Of a stretch of DNA of 61,185 nucleotides, positions 49,731 through 58,109 are shown in pieces. A model generated the notes under the pieces. That model was not told the DNA's origin. It searched no databases and worked only from the letters and a program-made list of their open reading frames with translations. A program made the position numbers and the translations under genes. Source of the stretch: a virus. How positions within the stretch are numbered: position 1 is the stretch's first letter; the number at the start of each line of letters is the position of its first letter. The stretch spans positions 1 through 61,185 of the IMG/VR virus record IMGVR_UViG_3300010373_000049. One strand, given 5' to 3'.

Positions 49731-49966
49731 GTCCGTCTCACAACCTGCTTGCGAGTGCCGCCGGTCGGCGACAGGTGAAGAACGCCCGCAGGCTGGTGCT
49801 CGCCCAGTGTTCCACGTGCGGCGCGAAAGCGTCGGTGATGGTCAACGGGTTCGGACGGTTGGTGTCGTCCAATCTGCCCGTTGTCGAAAAGTCGCAAGGA
49901 CTGTTCCACGCATCTTGCAAACACGGTCGGCTGGAGTTCTTCGACCTTGGTGGCCCACGTGCCTAG
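49727..49966 (+). CDS. 79-aa zinc-ribbon-like protein
   Basis: GTG 49727. CSTCGAKASVMVNGFGRLV and HASCKHGRLEFFDLG mirror the previous gene's Cys-x-x-Cys-Gly-Ala-Lys and His-Ala-x-Cys motifs, so the two are probable paralogues. Function unknown. Confidence 0.55.
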   Translation: MSPSHNLLASAAGRRQVKNARRLVLAQCSTCGAKASVMVNGFGRLVSSNLPVVEKSQGLFHASCKHGRLEFFDLGGPRA

Positions 49967-50603
49967 ACCGGCGCCTGTGATGGCCGACGAGTTGTACCGG
50001 GTCCTCACCGACCTGGGGGTTGAAGTTCGTGGCACGCGCGGCGGGGGAAGGCTCGTGGCGGTCATAGACGGGACGGAGGTTCCGATCCCACGCCCGCAGC
50101 GCAAACGGGACGTGCCACCACACGTGCTTACCGCCGTGGCGCGCGCCGGGGGGTTCACGTCGTACTCCGAGTTCCGCGGGTCACTGTTGAACCGTCCGGG
50201 GGTGAAAGCCGGGAAGCTCGCAGGCAAAGTCGAGGGCCACGTGTCCGGGGTGTCCAAGGCGGACTGTTTGGCGGCGTGCGCCGCGTTGTCGGATCGTGCG
50301 GGTGCGGTGCGGTCGTGGGTTCGCAACGGGTCGCACGACCCCGACACCTACCGCAAAGTCGTGCAAGCAGTAACGGTGGCTTTGGGTGAGCTGTCCGCGT
50401 GGCCCCCGGAGGGTGGCACGTGGGAGTCACCCGACGACACCAAGTTCCGTCCGGTCCAAACGGATTCGGTGCTCAACGGTGTGGCACGTGCAACAGGGTT
50501 GGCGGCGCGTGCGGTGAGGCGGCGGGAAACGATGACCCGCTGGCAGCACGACGAGGCGTCCCAACAAAACAAGGAGGGGGTCAATGGCTCTACTACAGGT
50601 TGA
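49959..50603 (+). CDS. 214-aa hypothetical protein
   Basis: GTG 49959 lies inside CACGTG. Contains an N-terminal alpha/beta segment (ELYRVLTDLGVEVRGTRGGG), a basic middle (PRPQRKRDVPPHV) and helices. No family recognised; position suggests an early protein. Overlaps the next gene by 20 bp. Confidence 0.5.
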   Translation: MPRPAPVMADELYRVLTDLGVEVRGTRGGGRLVAVIDGTEVPIPRPQRKRDVPPHVLTAVARAGGFTSYSEFRGSLLNRPGVKAGKLAGKVEGHVSGVSKADCLAACAALSDRAGAVRSWVRNGSHDPDTYRKVVQAVTVALGELSAWPPEGGTWESPDDTKFRPVQTDSVLNGVARATGLAARAVRRRETMTRWQHDEASQQNKEGVNGSTTG

Positions 50604-50805
50604 GGACTGTCGGCAGGTGCAATCCGATGCACGACTGCTGATGTTGAAAGAGACCGCGGAACAACTGTTGGAAGCCGCGGAGCACGTGACCCGTCTGGTC
50701 CACGTGGACCATGAGTGCGACATTTCGTTGCGCCTGATCCACGACCAGGCCGGGTGGTTGGCAGCAAGGCTGGGGCACAACGCAGAAGTCGGGGCCACGT
50801 CGTGA
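50584..50805 (+). CDS. 73-aa helical protein
   Basis: ATG 50584 with AAGGAGGGGG. Fully helical-looking (LLMLKETAEQLLEAAEHVTR, LIHDQAGWLAARLGH). No family recognised. Confidence 0.55.
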   Translation: MALLQVEDCRQVQSDARLLMLKETAEQLLEAAEHVTRLVHVDHECDISLRLIHDQAGWLAARLGHNAEVGATS

Positions 50806-51722
50806 GCGCCCAGTGCAGGACACAGAAGGAACTGGACATCGCGATCAAGAAGGGTGTCGCGTACATAGACCTGGTGGGCGGGGGCGACTTCACGGTCACG
50901 GCGTGCGACTCGTCCACGGTCAGGGCGTGCGGCTCGTCCACGGTCAGGGCGTACGGCTCGTCCACGGTCAGGGCGTACGACTCGTCCACGGTCAGGGCGT
51001 ACGACTCGTCCACGGTCACGGCGTACGACTCGTCCACGGTCAGGGCGTGCGGCTCGTCCACGGTCACGGCGTGCGGCTCGTCCACGGTCACGGCGTGCGA
51101 CTCGTCCACGGTCACGGCGTACGACTCGTCCACGGTCACGGCGTACGACTCGTCCACGGTCACGGCGTACGACTCGTCCACGGTCACGGCGTACGGCTCG
51201 TCCACGGTCAGGGCGTACGACTCGTCCACGGTCAGGGCGTACGGCTCGTCCACGGTCAGGGCGTACGACTCGTCCACGGTCACGGCCACCAAGTTTGTAC
51301 CCGTACAGGATCACGGCCCGAACACCAAGATCACGGGCGGGATACTCATCTCGATTCGGCGTGCCGAAACCCCGGCGGATTGGTGCGAGTTCTACGGGGT
51401 TCACGTGGCCCGCGGTATCGCCACCCTGTTCAAGGCGGTCGAGGACGACTGGAAGGGCACCAACAAGCACCCCGGCATCACTTATGAACCCGGTTCCAAG
51501 CCTGAAGCACCCGACTGGAACCCGACCGCGACCTGCGGGAAGGGGCTGCATTTGTCGCCCCGCCCGTTCATGGCATTGTGGTACTGCCCGAACGCCACCC
51601 GGTATGTGGCGTGCCCTGTGCGCATGTCCGAGATGGTGCTTCTTGACGACAAAGTGAAAGTTCGCCGGTTGGCGAAGCCGACGTTCGAGGTTGACATCGA
51701 CGGGGAGCCGGTGGCGTCGTGA
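50802..51722 (+). CDS. Tandem-repeat protein with DUF7666-like C-terminal domain
   Basis: 306 aa from GTG 50802. A 32-residue lead (KELDIAIKKGVAYIDLVGGG) enters 16 copies of an 8-residue unit, A-(Y/C)-(D/G)-S-S-T-V-(T/R), residues about 34-161, which should stack as a beta-solenoid. The C-terminal 145 residues (DWCEFYGVHVARGIATLFKA, CGKGLHLSPRPFMALWYC, then YVACPVRMSEMVLLDDKVKV) resemble DUF7666, a domain often joined to such repeats. Role unknown. Confidence 0.65.
   Translation: MSAQCRTQKELDIAIKKGVAYIDLVGGGDFTVTACDSSTVRACGSSTVRAYGSSTVRAYDSSTVRAYDSSTVTAYDSSTVRACGSSTVTACGSSTVTACDSSTVTAYDSSTVTAYDSSTVTAYDSSTVTAYGSSTVRAYDSSTVRAYGSSTVRAYDSSTVTATKFVPVQDHGPNTKITGGILISIRRAETPADWCEFYGVHVARGIATLFKAVEDDWKGTNKHPGITYEPGSKPEAPDWNPTATCGKGLHLSPRPFMALWYCPNATRYVACPVRMSEMVLLDDKVKVRRLAKPTFEVDIDGEPVAS
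50901..51284 (+). repeat. 16 x 24-bp tandem repeat
   Basis: Unit gcgtRcgRctcgtccacg followed by gtcaSg (R = A/G, S = C/G). All 16 copies are identical except at unit positions 5, 8 and 23, and every difference changes the amino acid (Tyr/Cys, Asp/Gly, Thr/Arg). No synonymous change was seen in 384 bp. The repeat also keeps other frames open on both strands. Confidence 0.9.
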
Positions 51723-51922
51723 GAGTCGTCTGCTCTGTCTGCGGTGCGATCCTCTCCACGTTCCTCGGGGTTCTCCATGCGGGTGTGGCGTTGGTTTGCC
51801 ACCCGCTGTTCCGCCTGTTCGGTCGACGTGGGACCGTCCGGTACACGTCGAAAACGGACGGGTCTTTGTTGCACGTCGGTTTCGACCGTGAAGCGTTCAA
51901 GAGGGCCACGTGTTCGGGCTGA
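51719..51922 (+). CDS. 67-aa small protein with Cys pair and hydrophobic stretch
   Basis: GTG 51719 (GTGA overlap). VCSVCGAILSTFLGVLHAGV, then ALVCHPLF: a Cys pair and a hydrophobic helix suggest a membrane-associated metal-binding peptide. Function unknown. Confidence 0.5.
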   Translation: MRVVCSVCGAILSTFLGVLHAGVALVCHPLFRLFGRRGTVRYTSKTDGSLLHVGFDREAFKRATCSG

Positions 51923-52107
51923 CTGACGGCGCGGTCGCCGCGGGGAAGTATTGGCGGGACCAGGCGCTACGCCTGGAAGCCGACGTGGCGGCGCTGGTCG
52001 ACGCGTGGCACAAGTTCGATCAACACGTCGTCGGCAGTCCTGAGCAGCACGACGCGTGGGATGAAATGCACGATCTGGTCAGCAGGATTGAGAGGGCCGC
52101 GTCGTGA
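51910..52107 (+). CDS. 65-aa helical protein
   Basis: GTG 51910 lies inside CACGTG, 13 bp before the previous gene's end. Amphipathic helices (KYWRDQALRLEADVAALVDA). No family recognised. Confidence 0.5.
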   Translation: MFGLTDGAVAAGKYWRDQALRLEADVAALVDAWHKFDQHVVGSPEQHDAWDEMHDLVSRIERAAS

Positions 52108-52286
52108 CCACGTGTGACATGCACGAGTTCCTCTACTCAGAGCTGGACAACTGGGTTGCACGTGCCGTACGAGCCGAGGCCGACGCACGACGCTTGTACC
52201 AGTACGTGATCTCCGGTGGGGACAAGGCGGACGTGGTTCGTTTGCACCTTGAGGCTGTAGCCCAGTCAGGGAGGCGGGTGGCGTGA
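52104..52286 (+). CDS. 60-aa helical protein
   Basis: GTG 52104 (GTGA overlap). Similar helical style to its neighbour (ARAVRAEADARRLYQYVISG); both contain R-x-E-A-D-A/V, so they may be distant paralogues. Function unknown. Confidence 0.5.
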   Translation: MTTCDMHEFLYSELDNWVARAVRAEADARRLYQYVISGGDKADVVRLHLEAVAQSGRRVA

Positions 52287-52570
52287 GCGAACTTCTCCCG
52301 AAGACGTTGGCCGACCACTACGACCACATCTGGCGCTGTGACTGCTCCGACATCCATTACCTGACTCTCACGTGGGACGACGAGGACCCGACGTGGCGCT
52401 ACCTGGCTGTCGCTGACGGCTGGGGTGGGCGCTCGGTCAAGGAACGCATCAAGGGAGCGTGGAAGCTCCTCCGTGGTCACTACCACACGGGCTGCGAGAT
52501 TCTGCTGAACGACGAGACGGTCGCTGACGTGCTGGCCGTTCTGAGCGCACATGCGGGCGAACGGTCGTGA
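52283..52570 (+). CDS. 95-aa hypothetical phage protein
   Basis: GTG 52283. RCDCSDIHYLTLTWDDEDPT and KGAWKLLRGHYHTGCEILLN, an alpha/beta pattern I have seen in unassigned actinophage proteins. No motif that assigns a function. Confidence 0.55.
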   Translation: MSELLPKTLADHYDHIWRCDCSDIHYLTLTWDDEDPTWRYLAVADGWGGRSVKERIKGAWKLLRGHYHTGCEILLNDETVADVLAVLSAHAGERS

Positions 52571-52749
52571 CACCCCCCGAACTGCTCCGCTTCTGGCGGT
52601 GGTACCTGTCGTTCTACGTCCCGTTGATGGTCGCCTACGTGGGACTGATGTCCGTCCACGACTGGCTGGCGGCGGTCGGGTGTGCCGCGGCAGCCGCGGC
52701 CGTGTCATTGGTCGCCTTCATCCACGTGGTCCGAAAGTTGAGGTCGTGA
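52567..52749 (+). CDS. 60-aa two-helix membrane protein
   Basis: GTG 52567. Two transmembrane segments (WYLSFYVPLMVAYVGLMSV; AAVGCAAAAAAVSLVAFIHV) joined by a short turn, basic end. Early-operon membrane protein. Confidence 0.55.
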   Translation: MTPPELLRFWRWYLSFYVPLMVAYVGLMSVHDWLAAVGCAAAAAAVSLVAFIHVVRKLRS

Positions 52750-53057
52750 ACCACGTGGACCGGATTGTTGACCTCATCATCAGATGGTTTTTCGCGCCGA
52801 ACAGGCGCGCAAGCCTGACAGGGACCACGGCAAGCGGACCTGTCAGCCTGCCGGGGACGGAGCGCGCGACGGCCTCCCCTTCCGTCCCCACGTCCCCGGC
52901 ACCCTCTTACCAGCTCCCCGCCGTGGACACACGCGGCGGACCGGTCCGCATATCCCACACGGGGGTGTCAACCGGGTTCGCCGAGTACCTGCGTGAGTGC
53001 GCCCAGGTCGGTTGGGACCACGTGGAACGCGTCGGGGCAGCGGAGCGCGGGGCGTGA
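52746..53057 (+). CDS. 103-aa Pro/Ser/Thr-rich protein
   Basis: GTG 52746. Short amphipathic start (HVDRIVDLIIRWFFAP), a low-complexity Thr/Ser/Pro centre, and a small end domain (GFAEYLRECAQVGWDHVERV). No family recognised. Confidence 0.45.
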   Translation: MNHVDRIVDLIIRWFFAPNRRASLTGTTASGPVSLPGTERATASPSVPTSPAPSYQLPAVDTRGGPVRISHTGVSTGFAEYLRECAQVGWDHVERVGAAERGA

Positions 53058-53476
53058 CCGACGTGTTCCAGAGTTTGCGGGACAGCCTCGCATGGGACAA
53101 CGCCCACCCGGTCCGCTACAGGTGTCGCAGGGTTTGGCACCACGTGCGTCACCCGGTGAGGGCGTACCGGCAGTGGGTGTACTGGCCGGTACGCACGTTC
53201 TGGGAGCGGGGTCGTCGCGGCTGGTCGGTGTCGGACACGTGGGGTTTGGACACGTACCTGTCGCGTGTCATCGCCGGATCGGTCGAACGGTTACGTGACG
53301 ACCTGCACGGCCACCCGTGCGATCTGACCCCCGAGAAATGGGAAGCGATCCTGACCGAGATCGCACAGGGGTTCCGTAGCTGGGAGCAGCATTGGGACGC
53401 CGACGACGAGGCGTACCGGCAGGTGCAGAGGTCGATTCGGCTGATGGGCAAGTGGTTCGGCCACTTGTGGGACTGA
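53054..53476 (+). CDS. 140-aa Trp/Arg-rich hypothetical protein
   Basis: GTG 53054. Rich in Trp and Arg (VRYRCRRVWHHVRHPVRAYR, WPVRTFWERGRRGW), then helices (EKWEAILTEIAQGFRSWEQH). Similar Trp-rich proteins occur in actinophage early regions, function unknown. Confidence 0.55.
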   Translation: MTDVFQSLRDSLAWDNAHPVRYRCRRVWHHVRHPVRAYRQWVYWPVRTFWERGRRGWSVSDTWGLDTYLSRVIAGSVERLRDDLHGHPCDLTPEKWEAILTEIAQGFRSWEQHWDADDEAYRQVQRSIRLMGKWFGHLWD

Positions 53477-53658
53477 TGCCTAGCTGCCCGTGCGGGATCT
53501 GTGACGCCATTAGGGCGGCAGACAGAGAGCGGCGTCCTTGGTGGCGTCGGGCCTTCTCCTTCCTGCCTCCGATGGAAGTCTTCGATCGGGCGATCGAAAT
53601 CATGGAGGGGCGCGCTGTCGTGTACGAAGCGGAGCGCCACCTGGGAAGGCGCACGTGA
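53476..53658 (+). CDS. 60-aa Cys-rich-start protein
   Basis: ATG 53476 overlaps the previous stop. CPCGICDAIRAADRERRPWW has three cysteines in the first ten residues, then a basic and hydrophobic stretch. Function unknown. Confidence 0.5.
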   Translation: MPSCPCGICDAIRAADRERRPWWRRAFSFLPPMEVFDRAIEIMEGRAVVYEAERHLGRRT

Positions 53659-53828
53659 GCCTGATCGACGTGGACCTGGAGAAAGCGACGAACAAGCCGG
53701 CGGTGTGGTGCCACAAGTGCGGACGCGAAGGCGGTCTCACCCTCAACGCGGACGGACGATTCGAGTGCAGGGGCTGGTGTGGGCGTATGGACATCGAAAT
53801 CTCGGAAGACAAACGGAGGCGGCGGTGA
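53655..53828 (+). CDS. 57-aa zinc-ribbon protein
   Basis: GTG 53655 inside CACGTG. WCHKCGREGGLTLNADGRFE, then CRGWCGRMD: a complete CxxC/CxxxC ribbon. Function unknown. Confidence 0.55.
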   Translation: MSLIDVDLEKATNKPAVWCHKCGREGGLTLNADGRFECRGWCGRMDIEISEDKRRRR

Positions 53829-54064
53829 CGAACCCTTGTTGTGACCATGAGGTTCCGGGCCACGTGCCCGACTGTTGGCTGGTCAAGATCGTGTCGGACC
53901 GTGACGGTTACCGGTACAAGACCCGGTTGGGTGATTCCCGGAACCGGAGTGTCACGTGCCGACTGTGTGGTGCCACCGGGGTCTGGTCGCTACCAGGGAC
54001 GTGTGACACGTGCGCCACGAGAGAAGCCGTCTACTCGCTCGTCCACCCCGAATCTGTCGCCTGA
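53825..54064 (+). CDS. 79-aa multi-Cys protein
   Basis: GTG 53825. PCCDHEVPGHVPDCW, then CRLCGATGVWSLPGTCDTC: seven cysteines forming probably two zinc sites. Function unknown. Confidence 0.55.
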   Translation: MTNPCCDHEVPGHVPDCWLVKIVSDRDGYRYKTRLGDSRNRSVTCRLCGATGVWSLPGTCDTCATREAVYSLVHPESVA

Positions 54065-54080
54065 AAGAAAGAGAGTCAAG

Positions 54081-54272
54081 GTGCGTTTAGGAATCGTAAA
54101 AGTAGCCGGCATGGGAGCAGCGGGCCTCGTCCTGCTCGCGTTCATCTACGGCCTGTCAGTGCTGTTCTGGTCGTGGATTCTGATGCTCGTCCTGGGCGCG
54201 GCCCACGTGGACTACAGCTACCAAGCCTGCGTCATCCCGTGGGGACTCATCGCACCCCTCGCGCTCGGTTAG
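54081..54272 (+). CDS. 63-aa membrane protein
   Basis: GTG 54081 after AAAGAGAG. Hydrophobic throughout (GAAGLVLLAFIYGLSVLFWS; WILMLVLGAA), two membrane helices. Function unknown. Confidence 0.5.
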   Translation: MRLGIVKVAGMGAAGLVLLAFIYGLSVLFWSWILMLVLGAAHVDYSYQACVIPWGLIAPLALG

Positions 54273-54283
54273 GAAGGACCCAC

Positions 54284-54601
54284 GTGCCAAGCGTTTACGA
54301 CCGTGTAGAAACAGAAGCCCGAATGTTCGACCCCGACCCCTACTGGGACGGGCCGACAGCAGCAGACCTGTTCGACCTGCCACCCGACGGGTTAGACGCC
54401 AGGGATTGGCTGACATGGTTGGACCACGTGCCAACCGACCGGTTTCACGACGCTATCGAGATGCTGGTCGAGGACTACTCGCATGTGGTCGGCGGGATCA
54501 TCGCGTTCGCGGTCGGCATGTTCCACGTGGACGAAGTGTGCCAACCGTTGCAACCCGCAGAAGGGTGGCCCACGTTCGACGACGACGAGGACCCCTTCTA
54601 A
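54284..54601 (+). CDS. 105-aa acidic protein
   Basis: GTG 54284 lies inside CACGTG with AGGAAGGA upstream. Acidic, Trp-rich (DPYWDGPTAADLFDLPPDGL, FDDDEDPF at the end). No family recognised. Confidence 0.5.
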   Translation: MPSVYDRVETEARMFDPDPYWDGPTAADLFDLPPDGLDARDWLTWLDHVPTDRFHDAIEMLVEDYSHVVGGIIAFAVGMFHVDEVCQPLQPAEGWPTFDDDEDPF

Positions 54602-54811
54602 GTGGCCGTGGTCCAGATCGGGACACCGTGCGATGAGAACAGGTGCGAAGCGTGGGCCAGGTACCGGGTCCGGTATCTCACGTCCACCGTTCTGCGCCCG
54701 AGCTTCGTGTTCTGCCCGAAGCACGCCGCCGACCGGGTGGAACTCAGCGAGGTTGACGTGAGCGTCGTCCCGCTCGGCCACAGCGAGCGACGTGCAACAG
54801 GGGACGACTGA
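54602..54811 (+). CDS. 69-aa hypothetical protein
   Basis: GTG 54602, immediately after the previous TAA. CDENRCEAWARYRVRYL and FVFCPKHAADRVE: Cys-x4-Cys and CPKH suggest a metal site. Function unknown. Confidence 0.5.
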   Translation: MAVVQIGTPCDENRCEAWARYRVRYLTSTVLRPSFVFCPKHAADRVELSEVDVSVVPLGHSERRATGDD

Positions 54812-54812
54812 C

Positions 54813-55028
54813 GTGCCCCGCCTTCTTTCCCAGTGCACGAACGACGTGGAACGCCAACAGCTCCGCCACCTCCGCGTCGTAGCGTCCCGTAACCGTCAAA
54901 CACAACGCGGGGGACGTGCAAAGAAGGAGCAGGAGATCCGCCGCTGGTGGGCCAAATGTGAGGCGACCCGCGAATGGTCCACGTGGGAGAACAACGGTTA
55001 CAACCTCGACGGGCCGGCCGCAGGGTGA
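54813..55028 (+). CDS. 71-aa basic protein
   Basis: GTG 54813 (GTG 54792 in frame is also possible). Basic and helical (RQQLRHLRVVASRNRQTQRG) with one Cys pair separated widely. Precedes the recombination genes. Confidence 0.45.
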   Translation: MPRLLSQCTNDVERQQLRHLRVVASRNRQTQRGGRAKKEQEIRRWWAKCEATREWSTWENNGYNLDGPAAG

Positions 55029-55891
55029 CGGGCATCCACCGGCCGTACAGTTACCTGCGCGGCGCGGAACCGAGCGTGACCACCATCTTGGACCTGCTGC
55101 CCAAACCGGGTTTGTCGTGGGCTGCCGCGAAGGAGACAGCGGTGTTCGCGGTCAGACACCCAGAGAAGTGGAAGCACCTTCCCGAGGCGGACGCCGTGGA
55201 CGTGCTCCGCAAACACCACCGGGGGATCTGGGATGGCAGGGCGGCGAACGGCACGTTGGCGCACGCGGTCAACGAAGCGTACTGCGCCGGGGAGGACGTG
55301 GACCTCGAGAAACTAATCGCCCACACGATCGAAACGGACCGCAACGCCCGCACGTGGCGCGACCGCGACCTTGACGACCTGATCGAATCTGTTCTCGGCT
55401 ACGTCCTCGGCCTGGAAGCCTGGTGGTCGGATTGGCAGCCGTCGAATGTGTGCTCGGAGGTCGTGGTCCGCTGGCCGAGGCTTTACATCGGCCAAACCGA
55501 TCTTCGTTGCACGTGCGGCGGGGACGATTGGTTATGGGACGTGAAGACCACATCGAAACTGGACGAGGACCAGGGTTTATACACGGACGCCTGGACTTGC
55601 CAGCTCGCCATGTACGGCGCCGCGTTGGAAACAGTGACGTACGAGACGGACGATGCCCCCGAGTTGAAACGGGGGTTCCGGGTGCGCGAGGTCGGGACGG
55701 GCGCATGGTCGAGACCGCAGCGTTACGGGGTGATCCACCTGCGCGGCGACGAGAGCTACACGGCGTTCGAGGTTGATGTGACGCCCGACGTGGTCCGAAC
55801 GGTGTTCCGTCTGGCCCGCGCCTACCACGGTCTGAAACGGATACCGGAGCGGCCGAGGGTCGCGAACGCACACAAGGAGCAGGCAGCTTGA
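55025..55891 (+). CDS. RecB/Cas4-like (PD-(D/E)XK) exonuclease
   Basis: 288 aa from GTG 55025. [11 protein letters not shown] (residues about 78-88, conserved His), [20 protein letters not shown] with DVKTTSK (D and E/DxK pair near 158-180) and [13 protein letters not shown] (QxxxY motif, near 190-202) are the RecB-type nuclease motifs. Directly followed by a Bet-like annealing protein, the usual two-gene recombination module. Confidence 0.8.
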   Translation: MTGIHRPYSYLRGAEPSVTTILDLLPKPGLSWAAAKETAVFAVRHPEKWKHLPEADAVDVLRKHHRGIWDGRAANGTLAHAVNEAYCAGEDVDLEKLIAHTIETDRNARTWRDRDLDDLIESVLGYVLGLEAWWSDWQPSNVCSEVVVRWPRLYIGQTDLRCTCGGDDWLWDVKTTSKLDEDQGLYTDAWTCQLAMYGAALETVTYETDDAPELKRGFRVREVGTGAWSRPQRYGVIHLRGDESYTAFEVDVTPDVVRTVFRLARAYHGLKRIPERPRVANAHKEQAA

Positions 55892-56820
55892 CAACGGAAC
55901 TCGCGGCAATAGGACCGACCCTCGACCTGGATTTGTTGAAACGGACGGTCGCTAAGGGGACCTCCGATGACGAGTTCGCCCTGTTCGCGCAAGTGTGCCA
56001 GCGGACCGGCCTGGACCCGTTCGCCCGCCAGATTTACGCGGTGAAACGGTACGACTCGCGCGAGAAGCGCGACGTGATGCAGGTGCAGGTGTCGATAGAC
56101 GGTGCACGTCTCACCGCGCAGCGTTCGGGGGAGTACGCCGGGCAGACACCGACTTACTGGTGCGGTAAGGACGGTCAGTGGACTGACGTGTGGTTGTCGG
56201 CTGAGTACCCGGCCGCGGCGAAGCTCGGCGTGTACCGGCGCGGGTTCGCCGAACCGTTGTGGGCTGTCGCCACGTGGAAACAGTACGTGCAGACCACCAG
56301 GGACGGTGGGGTCACGCGGATGTGGTCGCAGATGGCTCCGCTGATGTTGGGGAAGTGCGCCGAGATGCTGGCGTTGCGTAAGGCGTTCCCGATGGAACTG
56401 TCCGGGCTGTACTCCGCAGAGGAAATGTCCCAGGCTGATGTCCCAACGCCCGCTGCGGCTCCCGTGTCGGCCGAGGTTCCACGTGCTACGTCGCGTCGTG
56501 AGACGCACGGGACGGTGAGACGGTCCCCCGTCGCGCGTGAACCTGAACCGGCCGTGGACGCTGACACGGGGGAGATCGTTGACGCCGAGGTGGTCGAACC
56601 CGAACCAGCGGCAGGGGAAGCCCGGCCAGCCGGGGACGCAACCGAGAAGCAGTTGAAAATGATCCACTCGTTGTTCTCCGAGCGTGGTTACGAAACCCAG
56701 GTCCGCAAGGAGTATGTGGGCCACGTGGTCGGCAGGGACGTGGACACAACAAAGGACTTATCGAAACGGGAGGCGTCTGCCGTGATCGAAGCGTTGATGG
56801 CCGAACCGGTGGCGTCGTGA
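55888..56820 (+). CDS. bet: Bet/RecT-family single-strand annealing protein
   Basis: 310 aa from TTG 55888 with [46 protein letters not shown], then [20 protein letters not shown] and [13 protein letters not shown] are the Red-beta family signature. The C-terminal 60 residues ([20 protein letters not shown]) form a small helical domain also seen in actinophage Bet proteins. Works with the upstream exonuclease in recombination-dependent replication. Confidence 0.88.
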   Translation: MTTELAAIGPTLDLDLLKRTVAKGTSDDEFALFAQVCQRTGLDPFARQIYAVKRYDSREKRDVMQVQVSIDGARLTAQRSGEYAGQTPTYWCGKDGQWTDVWLSAEYPAAAKLGVYRRGFAEPLWAVATWKQYVQTTRDGGVTRMWSQMAPLMLGKCAEMLALRKAFPMELSGLYSAEEMSQADVPTPAAAPVSAEVPRATSRRETHGTVRRSPVAREPEPAVDADTGEIVDAEVVEPEPAAGEARPAGDATEKQLKMIHSLFSERGYETQVRKEYVGHVVGRDVDTTKDLSKREASAVIEALMAEPVAS

Positions 56821-57110
56821 TCATCCGTACACGTCTCAGCCAACAGTCGGATAAGAGGCGCGCCCAGCAAGGCGAGTACGACCGGGCACGCCAGGCTGCG
56901 TTTGATCGCGACAAAGGCCAATGCCAGGCGGCGAACAAGATTCCCGAACTCGATGGCTGTTACGGCCGACGCGATCCGCACCATGTTCGCCCACGCGGGA
57001 GGGGTGGCGCTTACGCGGACCCGAACAATCTGCTCACGTGCTGCCGGTCCTGCCACGACTGGATTCACGCTCACCCGATCGAGGCGCAAGAAAGAGGACT
57101 GCTCAAGTGA
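56817..57110 (+). CDS. HNH endonuclease
   Basis: 97 aa from GTG 56817. [51 protein letters not shown]: complete HNH with two Cys pairs for structural zinc. Small early HNH, perhaps nicking during replication or recombination. Confidence 0.82.
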   Translation: MIIRTRLSQQSDKRRAQQGEYDRARQAAFDRDKGQCQAANKIPELDGCYGRRDPHHVRPRGRGGAYADPNNLLTCCRSCHDWIHAHPIEAQERGLLK

Positions 57111-57478
57111 CGACTATGGGGTGGGAGAAGTTCGGGGACGAGACACGTGCGGACGTGGACGATTACACGCTGGTGTCTGTTCGCAAAGAGTCGCGGCACA
57201 CGTGGACCGAGTGGGGGGAATCCGAACTCGACTACGTGCTCGGACTGTTGGAACGAGAGGAGTGGCAGCACCGGGGGGCCTGCAATGGGATGGACCCGAA
57301 CTTGTTCTTCCCTAGCCCTGGTGAACCGATGAGCGAGATTCGGGCCGTCTGTTCCACGTGCCCAGTAAGACGCGAGTGCGCCGAGGCGGGGCTGATGGAG
57401 AAGTGGGGGATGTGGGGCGGCACGTCAGAGCGCGAGCGTCGAGGGATTCGACGCGAACGACGTGGGGAGGCGGCGTGA
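57107..57478 (+). CDS. WhiB-family iron-sulfur transcription regulator
   Basis: 123 aa from GTG 57107. Four conserved cysteines (59, 82, 85, 91: GACNG, CSTC, REC) bind a 4Fe-4S cluster; FFPSPGE and GMWGGTSERERR (WhiB GVWGG turn) and the basic tail complete the family pattern. WhiB proteins occur only in Actinomycetota and their phages, the best host evidence here. Known phage WhiB proteins repress host whiB genes and septation; that is by analogy. Confidence 0.88.
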   Translation: MTTMGWEKFGDETRADVDDYTLVSVRKESRHTWTEWGESELDYVLGLLEREEWQHRGACNGMDPNLFFPSPGEPMSEIRAVCSTCPVRRECAEAGLMEKWGMWGGTSERERRGIRRERRGEAA

Positions 57479-57597
57479 TGTTCCTTTGGTTGGCGGCTGT
57501 TGTCATGTCGGCGTTCGTCGGGGTCACGTGCACCGCGGTGGTGTTGTCGTGGCGGCACTCGCGCCGGCAGGCAAAGAACGGCCCGGTCAGGTTGTGA
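57478..57597 (+). CDS. 39-aa membrane peptide
   Basis: ATG 57478 (GTG 57475 in frame). FLWLAAVVMSAFVGVTCTAV is a single membrane helix, then a basic tail. Overlaps RusA by 4 bp. Confidence 0.45.
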   Translation: MFLWLAAVVMSAFVGVTCTAVVLSWRHSRRQAKNGPVRL

Positions 57598-58109
57598 GCG
57601 CCGTCGAACGCGCGGACGCGGCGAAGGTAGGCCGGTTCGAGTTCTTCGTCGCCGGCCTCCCGGTCACCCAGGGTTCCAAATCGGCCATCGTGGTCAAAGG
57701 CGCGACACCCCGAGCCGTCGTGGTGGAGGGTAAAACAAAGAAGGGTCGGGACTCGTTCCACGCGTGGCGTGTCGCTGTCGCACAGGAAGCCCGGCATGTC
57801 GCGGACCACGTGACCACCGACCCGGTGATCGTTGCTTTGGAGTTCACGATGCTGCGCCCGAAGTCGCACCCGAAGTCGCGGCGCACGTGGCCCACCGGTG
57901 CCCGTTCGGGAGACGTGGACAAACTCGCCAGGGCGGTCCTTGACGCGATCACGGGTGTCATCGTCGCCGACGACTCCCAAGTGGTCGGGCTGTCGGTCAC
58001 CAAAAGGTATGGAACGCGGCCGGGGTTGCACGTTTCCACGTGGTCCGAGGTCGACTTCATGGTGTGGGAACCGACGTGGCTCCCAGGATTGGCAGGAGCG
58101 GCATCGTGA
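57594..58109 (+). CDS. rusA: RusA-like Holliday junction resolvase
   Basis: 171 aa from GTG 57594. FVAGLPVTQGSKSAIVVKG, EFTMLRPKSHPKSRR, GDVDKLARAVLDAITG and IVADDSQVVGLSVTKRYG carry the RusA acidic residues (DVDK, DDS). Resolves branched DNA before packaging; completes the recombination set. Confidence 0.88.
   Translation: MSAVERADAAKVGRFEFFVAGLPVTQGSKSAIVVKGATPRAVVVEGKTKKGRDSFHAWRVAVAQEARHVADHVTTDPVIVALEFTMLRPKSHPKSRRTWPTGARSGDVDKLARAVLDAITGVIVADDSQVVGLSVTKRYGTRPGLHVSTWSEVDFMVWEPTWLPGLAGAAS

Noticed and set aside
50901-51284. CRISPR array
   Set aside because: Contiguous 24-bp repeats without unique spacers and in-frame coding; no cas genes.
50427-51551. 374-aa open frame on the minus strand with repeated DRGRVVRPDRGRA-type units
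   Set aside because: It is the antisense shadow of the 24-bp tandem repeat (a multiple of 3 keeps all frames open). The plus-strand gene has coupling to neighbours and a recognisable C-terminal domain.
50802-51722. Diversity-generating retroelement target
   Set aside because: Variation is in few columns, but no reverse transcriptase or template repeat is present, and changes are not adenine-specific (one column is C/G).
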